A stretch of DNA of 64,000 nt from an uncultured Clostridia bacterium (GTDB lineage Bacteria; Bacillota; Clostridia; TANB77; CAG-508). Made by a program: the position numbers and the translations under genes. Position 1 is the stretch's first letter. Each line of letters opens with the position of its first letter. Under the pieces are notes generated by a model. It was not told where the DNA came from. It worked only from the letters and a program-made list of their open reading frames with translations, and made no database searches. This document shows positions 43,301 to 50,606 of this stretch, one piece after another. Where the stretch lies: the NCBI GenBank assembly GCA_934122085.1, contig CAKOVS010000002.1, positions 124,001 through 188,000 of the forward strand, read 5' to 3'.

Positions 43301-46056
43301 TGTGGGACCATATATTCTGGCAATTTTGAATATAAAACTGTTTTCAAAACTGATTTAGATACATGACCTCTTTCCACATAATATGCACATAATGCGTCTT
43401 TTCCTTTTACAACTTTTTTTACAACAACACAATCATGAATATTATAAACAGATTGCATTTTTTTTTCAATTTCTTGAAGTTCTATTCTTAATCCTCTTAT
43501 TTTTACTTGATTGTCGATTCTTCCATAACAAGTAATTTCCCCTTTATCATCAAAAGCACCTAAATCTCCTACTTTATACATAACTTTTCCATCTATAAAT
43601 GGATTTATTATAAAGCTCGCATTTGTTTGTTGCTCTTTATTCATATATCCTTTTCCAACACCATCTCCAGAAATATATAATTCTCCTATTGTTCCTTGTG
43701 GCATCACTTTTTTATTTTTATTTAAGATATATATTTGTGTATTATTAATAGGTCTTCCTATTGTAATTTCTTCTTGATTTGTTGCATTTCCTATTGTTGA
43801 AAATATTGTTGTTTCAGATGGTCCATATCCATTGTAAATTGTTACATTTGGAATTATTTGTTTAATTCTATCTACCAATGTTTTTGTTAAAGGCTCACCT
43901 GCTAACATTATATATTTCAAACTTTTTAAACTATTTTCATCATTCAAATTTTCCAAATGGAATTTCATTACAGATGGTGTTGTTTGCATTATTTCAACAT
44001 TGCTATCTTTTACAATTCTTTCTATTTTTGATGTCATTTTTTGACCATTTTCACTTGTTAAATATACAGTTAATCCTCTTGTTAATGACATTAATGTTTC
44101 AAATCCAAATATATCAAATGAAACTGTTGTAATTGAAAGGATTTTATGATTTTTTCCATCTTTTAAATATTCAATTATATTTTTCATCGAATTGTAAAAA
44201 TTGCTCAAATTTTTTTGTTTTAACATTACTCCTTTTGGAGTACCTGTTGAACCTGATGTATATATTAAATATGATAAATCTTCTGGTTTAGAAATATTTT
44301 CTAAATTTTCTTTATGATTTTCATATATTCTCTCATCTTTAACATTAATAAGTTTTTTATCTGCTAAATTTCTTCTATTTTGACTTGTTAATATTATTGT
44401 TGCTTCACTATCTTCAAGCATATATTCTATTCTATCTTTGGGATAATCTGGTGCAATTGGAATATAAGCTCCTCCTGATTTTAATACTGCTAACATTGAT
44501 ATTAACATTTCAAATGAACGTTCTAATAATATACCTACAACAGTATTATTAGTTACTTCATTTTTTCTTAATTTATATGCTAAACTATTTGCTCTCTCAT
44601 TTAATTCTCTATATGTCATTTCTTTATCTTCAAAAACAATTGCTATATCATCTGGTGTTTTTTCTACTTGTTTTTCAAAATATTTTATAAAAGGTATGTT
44701 TTCATCATATTTTAATTCTGTTTTATTAAATTCTACAAGTAATTTTTCCTTTTCTTCAGGTGTAACAATATCAATTTCACTAAGTTTTATCTCTTCTTTT
44801 GATACTACTTGTTTCATAATATTTAATATTCTTTTGTGAATATTTGAAATATCTTCTGAATTATAAATACTTGTCTTATAATCATATGCTATATTCAAAT
44901 TTCCAGTATCATTTAAGTCATAAATTTGAATATCTATATTATCTGCACAATAACCATTAAATGTCCATTCTGTTTCATATTCAATATTTCCTTCATTTTG
45001 TTTTGCATTTGTTATTTGATATGATAATAAAATATTATATAAATTTGGAATACTTTTATTTTCTTTTCTTAATTCTTCTAACAAACATTGATATGAATAT
45101 TTTTGATGTTTTAACATATCCATAGAGTCTCTTGCTATATTTTTTATAAATTCTTTAAATTCTATATCTTCATTAATATTAATTTTAAATGGAGCCATAT
45201 TTATAAACATACCAGCTGCATTTTTTTCTTTATAATTTATTCTGTTTAAAATAGGTGTACCTATAGTAAACTCATCTAAATTTGATACTTCTCCTATATA
45301 TATTGCATAAATAGCCATAAAAAAATTATATAATGATATTTTATTTTCTTTACAATAATTTTTTATTTCTGCTACATTTTCTTTTGAGATTTTATATTGT
45401 TTTCTTTCACCTGCAGGATTTGTTTCGTCAATGTCTCCTTTTATGCTTCCTGGTATTGTTGCAACTTCTGGAATAGTTTTAAATCTTTCTAGCCAGTATT
45501 GCTTATCTTTATTATATTTTTCACTTTCTTGGTATTGTTGTTCTGATTTAATATAGTCTATATATGAATATATAGCCTTTGTTTCTACCTCTTTATTTTG
45601 AATTAATTCTGAATATGTTTTTATGATGTCATTACAAATAAGCGCTAATGTCCACGCGTCTGAAATTAGATGGTGTATATTGAGCATAAATGCCCCTTTT
45701 CCATCTATAAATTTAAAGATATAAAATTTAAATAATTTTGAATTTTCTAATGTAAATTTTGTTTTTACGATTTTGTTTCTTTCTGTTTCTAACTGATTTT
45801 TGCCAGCAATATTAATAGTGTCTATCTGAATTTCTTTTTTTTCAGATAACACTTGTTCAGCATTTCCGTTATTTAATTTAATCTCTAACCAAAAGTTGTC
45901 ATGTTTTTGGCATACTATTTGTATAGATTTTTCTAGTTTTTCAAAATCTACCTTCTCTTGTATTATCGCTGTTCCACAAATATTGTTTATACTACTTCCT
46001 TTATAATATTGTTCAGTTACCCAAATTGATTTTTGGGCATTTGTTAAATTCCCCAT
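40339..46056 (-). CDS. two-module NRPS (C-A-T-C-A), frame interrupted at its end
   Basis: A 1905-aa nonribosomal peptide synthetase. Order: condensation domain at the very start (about 1-440, motif HHLISDAW), which suggests an acylating starter; adenylation 1 (about 460-960; YTSGSTGTPKGVM, NGYGPSETT, YGRIDNQVKIRG); carrier 1 (LLELGGDSL); condensation 2 (THHIIMDG); adenylation 2 (about 1500 on; FTSGSTGKPKGVM, DGYGPTETYY, GRSDSQIKIRG). After GLRIEL one extra base (near 40365) shifts the frame and the ORF ends at 40339; removing it restores GLRIELGEIETLIAKY and joins the carrier-reductase ORF. Likely product: an N-acylated dipeptide aldehyde or derived pyrazinone. No phosphopantetheinyl transferase is seen in the window. 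Confidence 0.9.
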   Translation of the reverse strand: MGNLTNAQKSIWVTEQYYKGSSINNICGTAIIQEKVDFEKLEKSIQIVCQKHDNFWLEIKLNNGNAEQVLSEKKEIQIDTINIAGKNQLETERNKIVKTKFTLENSKLFKFYIFKFIDGKGAFMLNIHHLISDAWTLALICNDIIKTYSELIQNKEVETKAIYSYIDYIKSEQQYQESEKYNKDKQYWLERFKTIPEVATIPGSIKGDIDETNPAGERKQYKISKENVAEIKNYCKENKISLYNFFMAIYAIYIGEVSNLDEFTIGTPILNRINYKEKNAAGMFINMAPFKININEDIEFKEFIKNIARDSMDMLKHQKYSYQCLLEELRKENKSIPNLYNILLSYQITNAKQNEGNIEYETEWTFNGYCADNIDIQIYDLNDTGNLNIAYDYKTSIYNSEDISNIHKRILNIMKQVVSKEEIKLSEIDIVTPEEKEKLLVEFNKTELKYDENIPFIKYFEKQVEKTPDDIAIVFEDKEMTYRELNERANSLAYKLRKNEVTNNTVVGILLERSFEMLISMLAVLKSGGAYIPIAPDYPKDRIEYMLEDSEATIILTSQNRRNLADKKLINVKDERIYENHKENLENISKPEDLSYLIYTSGSTGTPKGVMLKQKNLSNFYNSMKNIIEYLKDGKNHKILSITTVSFDIFGFETLMSLTRGLTVYLTSENGQKMTSKIERIVKDSNVEIMQTTPSVMKFHLENLNDENSLKSLKYIMLAGEPLTKTLVDRIKQIIPNVTIYNGYGPSETTIFSTIGNATNQEEITIGRPINNTQIYILNKNKKVMPQGTIGELYISGDGVGKGYMNKEQQTNASFIINPFIDGKVMYKVGDLGAFDDKGEITCYGRIDNQVKIRGLRIELQEIEKKMQSVYNIHDCVVVKKVVKGKDALCAYYVERGHVSKSVLKTVLYSKLPEYMVPQYFVKMEQLPHTPNGKVDRKALPDPVIDENELEIVKPRNEIDKELIKIIEKMLQVDKVGINNTLLELGGDSLTAITLTTKVLSKFNVQLNIKDILSNYTIKDMSDYIAENQTKDISKVKIEKVPIQDTYPLSSAQKRIYYSVKMIGEDNIVYNISWAMLADEILNKDKVQKVFEKIIKRHSTLRTEFIIQDGNVVQKIKDNVEFSIPIFKNTENEINNIVNNFVKPFQIDKAPLIRVELHYIDNQKTLLLLDTHHIIMDGTALNNLVIEFNRLYNGEDLKNIPIQYKDYAVWEDNYNKSDSIKLQEKYWIDKFKDCEFMQLNLPYDYNMPSTRSYNGNTITNIIDEKSFRKIERYAKKMEVSPYMFFVSAFFILLYKYTGQDDINIGSPMANRNRNETKRMFGMFVNNIVLRGKIIPEETFKEFLSKIKEQLLEDLTYQPYPFDMLVKKLKIDVDALRNPLFDVMFTYQNKQETSVKINDKEIKVIPISNNIAKFNLSLEVQPKTHTINIEYRTDLFKKETIERLFNHYINIIHFVMNNIDAKIKDVDILSKEEKNKIVYGFNNTKNDYPEKTFSTLFEEQVEKTPNKIAVVFEDKMLTYRELNEKANSLAYFLRNKQNVKRESTVGIMVNRSLEMIVAILGVMKAGGVYIPIDPNFPEDRISYMLETSSASILLISEKIKDKINYKNKVSIDLENKDIYDLPNKNLENINKLSDLLYIIFTSGSTGKPKGVMQTQRTLINFAHYCNDYVGYLKNLENQAIASIATISFDIFSYEALIPLQKGVKVVIANDNEKTTSKLLNNLMEKNNITAMQATPSVMQIFANDIENMPYLKSLKYLTLTGEQVPISLVRKLKEYGDMIIYDGYGPTETYYCTLTEIKNDFITIGKPFYNNQMYILDKSLKPVPVGVVGEIYIAGEGLAKGYLNNPELTEKSFIANPFIKDAYMYKSGDLGKYMENGEIICLGRSDSQIKIRGLRIELRRNRNVNC

Positions 46057-46101
46057 TTTCTTAACATCCTTTTATATTTACATTTAGTATCATACTATTT
46101 T

Positions 46102-46130
46102 ATTGTAGCATTATTTTACATTTTTTGCAA
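46102..46130 (-). promoter_or_regulatory. promoter of the NRPS operon
   Basis: TTGCAA (46130-46125), 17-bp spacer, TACAAT (46107-46102), about 45 bp upstream of the NRPS start, whose ribosome binding site is AAAGGATG. Confidence 0.65.
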
Positions 46131-46152
46131 TTTTTTTTGTAAATTAATTAAA

Positions 46153-46183
46153 AAAACCTAAAATATCAAGTATTTTAGGTTTT
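46153..46183. terminator. bidirectional-looking terminator between intron and NRPS promoter
   Basis: AAAACCTAAAATA/TATTTTAGGTTTT, 13-bp perfect stem with a 5-base loop, A/T runs on both sides. On the minus strand it would stop transcription coming from the intron before the NRPS promoter. Confidence 0.8.
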
Positions 46184-46370
46184 TATTTTACATAATCTGT
46201 GTGTTGGTATTGACCAGCTCAGTGCATCTCCGATTCACTAATAATATATTATTTTTCAACTGCCTACTTATAAAAGTACTTTTTTCTTCCTTCTAATTCA
46301 CGGCTTTAGCACTCAGTCGAATAAGGAGCGAACTTTCGTTATTTCTAATTTATATTCTCCCCTCTTCTAG

Positions 46371-46404
46371 GAACTGTACGTACGACTTTCACCGTATACA
46401 GCTC
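46371..46404 (-). ncRNA. group II intron domain V
   Basis: Thirty-four nt hairpin GAGCTGTATACGG-TGAAA-GTCGTACGTACAGTTC (shown in parts), with the typical distal GNRA-like loop and two-base bulge: the catalytic core of group II introns. It begins 13 bases after the reverse transcriptase stop codon. Confidence 0.9.
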
Positions 46405-46417
46405 GAGCCTTTGTAAT

Positions 46418-47932
46418 CTATAAATCGTTATACCCTAATTCATAGACAGCCAAATTCTTATATGCTTTTTCTCTTTTTGCTTGTTGTCTTATCTTGTATG
46501 CTTGATAGTATCTCCTATCTAAATATGGATTTTTATTTAAGTTCATTATTTCTTTTCTTATTATTGGAACATCTGCAAATTTTTTTAATCTTATATTGTT
46601 TTCCTCGAATACATTGTTTCTTCCGTTTATATTATTCCAGTATTTGTTGTATATCCAATATCTACCTTTGTTATTGTGTCGTCTTTTTGCCCAATGTTTT
46701 AGCATTTTATATACTGTATAATCTAGTTTTTGAAATGTTTCTTTTGCACATACTACTTGATGATAGTTACTCCAGCCTATTATTACTGGGTTTAGTTTTT
46801 TAATTAATGTTTCTTGTTTTTGATTTGAATTTTTTTTTATTCTTTTTCTTATTTTATCTATTACTTTTTTGACTGACTTCTTTGCTGGCTTTATTATTAG
46901 TTTATTGTCTCTGTATTTTCTAAAATTCCAACCTAGAAAATCAAATCCTTTCGTAATATGTGTTATTATTGTCTTTTCATCTGATAATTGTAGTCCTCTT
47001 TCTTTCATGAATTCACTTACAATGCTCTTTACCTTTTCTAGCGTTTCTTTACTTTCTCCTGTAATTATAAAGTCATCTGCGTATCTAATAAAATTTATTT
47101 TGTGTTCTCTGTGTTTTAAAATCTTTACCCTTTTTCCCAGATTTATATTATTATGTATATATTCCTCTAAACCATCCAATGTTATGTTGGCTAATGTCGG
47201 ACTTATTGCCCCTCCTTGCATAGCACCTTGGCTATTCGGAAATAAGTTCTTTTGATATACATATCCCGCCTTTACAAATTGACTTAATATCTTTTTGCCC
47301 ATTTTTACATGTTCTAGCATCCATTCATGTGATATGTTATCAAAACATCCTTTAATATCTCCCTCTAATATCCATTCTGCTGCATTTTTATGTGACAATA
47401 CTGTGAATATTCTTTCCATTGCATCTTGGCAACTTCTATACATTCTAAAACCAAAACTTCCTTTATCTGCATTCGTTTCTGCTATTGGTTGTAATGCCAA
47501 CAAATATAGTGTCTGCATTGCTCTGTCTTTCATAGTTGGTATACTTAATGGTCTTAATTTACCGTTTGGCTTTTTTATGTATATTCTTCTTGTTGGCATA
47601 GCTTTGTATCTTTTTGTATCCAAAGACTTAATTGCTTTCAGTTTTTGCTTTTCCGTTTTCCATATTTCTCCATCTATTCCCGCTGTTTTCTTTCCTCTGT
47701 TGTTTGTTACTTTTCTTACTGCTATTGCTTTTGCATAAAATGAATTCACTAATAAATATTGCAACCTTTTAACTAGGTTCTTTTTATTAGTTTTTTCAGC
47801 TTTTACAATTCTGATTTGTAGTCTATTGACAAATTCTTCTGCTTTCTTCCAGTCTATTTGTTTCCATTTTGTTATTTCAAATTTGTTTGATTTTCTCTCG
47901 CTTTTAGCGTATTTGAGATTGTTATCATTCAT
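46418..47932 (-). CDS. ltrA: group II intron reverse transcriptase/maturase
   Basis: A 504-aa protein. N-terminal RT-N domain (WKQIDWKKAEEFVNRLQIRI), reverse transcriptase fingers/palm with RRIYIKKPNGKLRPLSIPTM, EGDIKGCFDNI, QGGAISPTLANI and catalytic YADD (RYADDFIITG), and the maturase X/GIIM domain (LNPVIIGWSNYHQVV). It ends at ELGYNDL with no Cys-rich HNH endonuclease domain. The start at 47932 is fixed by GAGGAG; the frame is open upstream into intron RNA to 48079. It acts in splicing and retrohoming of its own intron. Confidence 0.93.
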   Translation of the reverse strand: MNDNNLKYAKSERKSNKFEITKWKQIDWKKAEEFVNRLQIRIVKAEKTNKKNLVKRLQYLLVNSFYAKAIAVRKVTNNRGKKTAGIDGEIWKTEKQKLKAIKSLDTKRYKAMPTRRIYIKKPNGKLRPLSIPTMKDRAMQTLYLLALQPIAETNADKGSFGFRMYRSCQDAMERIFTVLSHKNAAEWILEGDIKGCFDNISHEWMLEHVKMGKKILSQFVKAGYVYQKNLFPNSQGAMQGGAISPTLANITLDGLEEYIHNNINLGKRVKILKHREHKINFIRYADDFIITGESKETLEKVKSIVSEFMKERGLQLSDEKTIITHITKGFDFLGWNFRKYRDNKLIIKPAKKSVKKVIDKIRKRIKKNSNQKQETLIKKLNPVIIGWSNYHQVVCAKETFQKLDYTVYKMLKHWAKRRHNNKGRYWIYNKYWNNINGRNNVFEENNIRLKKFADVPIIRKEIMNLNKNPYLDRRYYQAYKIRQQAKREKAYKNLAVYELGYNDL

Positions 47933-48454
47933 AGTAATTCTCCTCTTTTTGTAATCAAAGACCAATAGGTGTCTGCTATCTTTCGACCGAGTCAAATTTT
48001 GAAACTCTATGATATACATTGCATATATCCATTCGCTTCTCCTATTTCCTGTTCCCACAGTATATTGTATATTCCTCACGATTTACCTACCATTTTTTTC
48101 ATATGGAATACTATGGGGTTATCCCACTTAATTAATTAAGATAATGTTATTTACTTAGGATATGCCTTTAAACCGAATAAGCTTGAAATTCTATTTCCGC
48201 TATCTTTACACCAACGTAAAACATTTTGGTGTCCAGCCTATTATTAATATGTTTCAGTTACTTTCACATTTCTTTATTCACGATTCTTGTAGCATTTCAT
48301 TATTTTATCCTTATAAATATTTTTTCCTAGCAACTTTACATTCTCGTAACTAAATGTAATTATCACATTGTCCTAACCTATTTGATACCCTCCAATTACT
48401 CAGAACGCACCGGTTAGTAGGAATATCACAAGATAGAGTGATAGCTCATAAAAT

Positions 48455-48494
48455 AAAATACAGACTTGAGAGTATCTCTCCTAGTCTGTATTTT
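48455..48494. terminator. long hairpin after the pilin-FGE gene
   Basis: AAAATACAGACT/AGTCTGTATTTT, a perfect 12-bp stem, with an inner GAGAG/CTCTC stem; A/T-rich on both sides. It starts about 40 bp after the stop at 48534. It can be an intrinsic terminator, or the hairpin that often follows variable regions of diversity-generating retroelements. Confidence 0.7.
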
Positions 48495-48533
48495 GAGCAA
48501 TCTTTAATTAATCATTTTGGGTCATACGTTTTA

Positions 48534-50132
48534 CTAATAAAGTGTAAGGCGGGAACCATTGTTGGAAACGCTACTGGTAAGATTGCCGCTGTAACGAGTG
48601 CCTGGTCTAGTAAAGTAGTTAGCACTCGTACTGTCGTAACTGCCCCCACGTAAAACTCGACCGTAGTTGTTGCCGGCCTCTAGGCTCCATTCATAGACAT
48701 TTCCTGCTAAATCATATATATTCTTTACTCTATATTCATCTCGACTTCCTGTTGATGCTGGTAATATAGTATTGTCATGTCCATCTTTTATTTCATTTCC
48801 ATTTATTGTTATTTTTCCGTAATTTCCTTTTGCAACTCCATTTGTTACATAATATTTTCCTCTTGTTGTTTCTTTATCATTTTTTATATTCTTCATCCAT
48901 ATCATTATTTGATCATACTGGCTTCCCCATATCATACTACTTGTTTTCGTTGTTTTAGAATTTACATTTTTTAATACATTGTTTGAATATAAACTCTGTA
49001 TTGCATACATTCTATACCATGTTACACTACTTATTCCAATTAATGTTCCTTTCTTACTTGATACTTGATTTGTATTCATATTACTTGTTTCATATCTTCC
49101 TATCCAAAATCCTCCTGCACTTTTTACCTTTTCTACCATTTCATTATATTCACTTTGCAATTCTTTTCCAAAACTAGATGCATCTGAATAATTTGTATTT
49201 AATATACTATTTACTTGTGATAAATTACTTGATGTATCATAGTTTGATACTGCTGATGGCTCTCTATAAATTGTTGATTTTGGCGTCCAATTTGAATTTG
49301 GTGCTACTACTACTCCATTTGTTTCTTCTGTAAATTGATATAATACTCCTATATAATCATCTTTATTATCTGTCTTTGTTCCTGTCTTTATCGCCATTGG
49401 ATATTTTCCTGCATTTATTTGTTCTTGTACTTTTGCTATTATTCCTGCATCATTTAAAGTAGAATAATTACTACTTAAATCTAATACTACATTATTTTTA
49501 TCTACTGGTACCCATACAAACTGATCATATTTTTTCTGCATATCTTCTACATTATCCCAATTTGCTTTATCATCATTTATTATATAGATTACTATTCCAT
49601 TATCTACATTTTCATATTCTCCTGATATTTTTGATACTGTTGCTCCTGCTGGAATTAATACTTCTTTTCCTCCTATTGTTACTTTTGTATCTTTATCATA
49701 TTTATTTCCTGCTATACCAGTACCTCCTCCAGCTCCTCCTGTTATTCCTTCTGTTTTCTCTCTAGCTATACTTACTTGCTCATTTTCTAATTTTATTTCG
49801 TAATAGTATTCTCCTATTTTTATATAATTTTTTCCATCTTTTTCAGCTGTTTCATATCCATTTTCTTCTAGTTTTCCTATTACATCACTTAATTCTGTTT
49901 CTTCTCCATGTCCTTCCATTTGTTTTTCTAATACTAAATTTGAATATTCTAATCTTGCCTCTTCTTCTGTTTTGGCTACTTTACTCGTTTCTTTTACTTT
50001 ACTTGCTTGATTTATTATTCCATTTTCACTTGTTAATGCTGCTATTGTTACTCCTGCTAATATCAACATCACAATTATTGTTACTGCTAATGCTATTAAA
50101 GTTATCCCACGCTCTTTTTTTCTAATGTTCAT
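48534..50132 (-). CDS. pilin-like protein with C-terminal FGE/SUMF1 (C-type-lectin-fold) domain; candidate DGR target
   Basis: A 532-aa protein. Residues 1-35 hold the prepilin-like leader KERGITLIALAVTIIVMLIL, as in two other genes here. A linker follows with a Gly-rich hinge (GITGGAGGGTGIAGN, about 129-143). Residues about 200-532 form a formylglycine-generating-enzyme-like fold: FVWVPVDKNN, GGFWIGRYETSN, DLAGNVYEWSLEAG, GRVLRGGSYDS. The catalytic Cys pair of true FGE enzymes is absent. The last ~45 codons are unlike the rest: nearly all end in C or T, and Arg uses CGN instead of AGA, as in a retroelement variable region (48549-48641). Likely a displayed binding protein. Confidence 0.8.
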   Translation of the reverse strand: MNIRKKERGITLIALAVTIIVMLILAGVTIAALTSENGIINQASKVKETSKVAKTEEEARLEYSNLVLEKQMEGHGEETELSDVIGKLEENGYETAEKDGKNYIKIGEYYYEIKLENEQVSIAREKTEGITGGAGGGTGIAGNKYDKDTKVTIGGKEVLIPAGATVSKISGEYENVDNGIVIYIINDDKANWDNVEDMQKKYDQFVWVPVDKNNVVLDLSSNYSTLNDAGIIAKVQEQINAGKYPMAIKTGTKTDNKDDYIGVLYQFTEETNGVVVAPNSNWTPKSTIYREPSAVSNYDTSSNLSQVNSILNTNYSDASSFGKELQSEYNEMVEKVKSAGGFWIGRYETSNMNTNQVSSKKGTLIGISSVTWYRMYAIQSLYSNNVLKNVNSKTTKTSSMIWGSQYDQIMIWMKNIKNDKETTRGKYYVTNGVAKGNYGKITINGNEIKDGHDNTILPASTGSRDEYRVKNIYDLAGNVYEWSLEAGNNYGRVLRGGSYDSTSANYFTRPGTRYSGNLTSSVSNNGSRLTLY

Positions 50133-50224
50133 CTTAACTTTCTCCTCTCTATATTTTGTATTTTTAACAAATATTTATCTTTTAGTCTTCCTATTTTAAC
50201 TTTTTCCCCTCCCTTTTCTTTTGT

Positions 50225-50311
50225 ATTTCTGCAAATATTTTTATTAATCATATTGCATATCATAGCTGAATTATAATGTATATTTTAAAGTTATGCAATA
50301 TGTGCAGAAAT
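50225..50311. repeat. nested inverted repeats around the pilin-FGE promoter
   Basis: Outer 9-bp arms ATTTCTGCA (50225-50233) / TGCAGAAAT (50303-50311) and inner 11-bp arms CATATTGCATA (50249-50259) / TATGCAATATG (50292-50302). The inner right arm overlaps the -35 box of the promoter below, so this may be an operator or a small invertible segment. Confidence 0.65.
50270..50298 (-). promoter_or_regulatory. promoter of the pilin-FGE gene
   Basis: TTGCAT (50298-50293), 17-bp spacer, TATAAT (50275-50270), giving a ~130-nt leader. The rest of the 475-bp gap (50312-50552) holds an inverted pair AAGTATATAACTT (50324-50336) / AAGTTATATACTT (50492-50504), the latter inside a 9-bp-arm palindrome 50486-50510, and no gene that I can see. 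Confidence 0.6.
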
Positions 50312-50552
50312 ATTTTTAACATTAAGTATATAACTTTATCATTTTTATATTAAGGAAATACCTTAATTCAAGCGCTTTTGAAAGATTTTATAAAAACAAA
50401 AAATTTTCAAATTTTATTTTATAAAATTGTTTTATTTTAGTTGACATTACTAGTTTTTATTGATAAAATTTTCATTAGAAAATATATCATTAAGTTATAT
50501 ACTTAATGATTTTTAGCTCAATTATATATTAAAATAACCAATATTATTATAT

Positions 50553-50604
50553 AAAAAAACAAGACAAAAAAGTTCTAATCAAAACTTTCCTATCTTGTTT
50601 TTTT
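50553..50604 (-). terminator. terminator of the MYG1-like gene
   Basis: AAAAAAACAAGA/TCTTGTTTTTTT arms enclosing AAGTTCT..AAAACTT, followed by T-rich sequence on the minus strand. Confidence 0.75.
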
Positions 50605-50606
50605 AC

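Larger units (their letters stand above)
46316..48410 (-). mobile_element. group II intron with reverse transcriptase ORF
   Basis: Starts with the conserved GTGCG at 48410-48406 and runs about 2.1 kb on the minus strand. A ~480-nt structured 5' part (domains I-III) precedes the ORF; domain V (46404-46371) and a domain VI-like hairpin follow it. In domain VI, GAGGGGAG pairs with CTCCT-TA-TTC, leaving a bulged A as branch point about seven bases before the end (...TTCGAC). The 3' boundary is estimated to within a few bases. It sits between genes, 45 bp beyond a hairpin after the pilin-FGE gene. Confidence 0.87.

Noticed and set aside
46418..47932. Reverse transcriptase beside an FGE-type gene, suggesting a complete DGR cassette
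   Set aside because: The protein has RT-N and maturase (GIIM) regions and is enclosed by a GTGCG 5' end and domain V, so it is a group II intron RT and not a DGR RT. No template repeat was found nearby.
50390..50510. A further small gene in the gap between the pilin-FGE and MYG1-like genes
   Set aside because: No start codon with a ribosome binding site leads into an ORF of meaningful length; only palindromic A/T-rich elements are visible.
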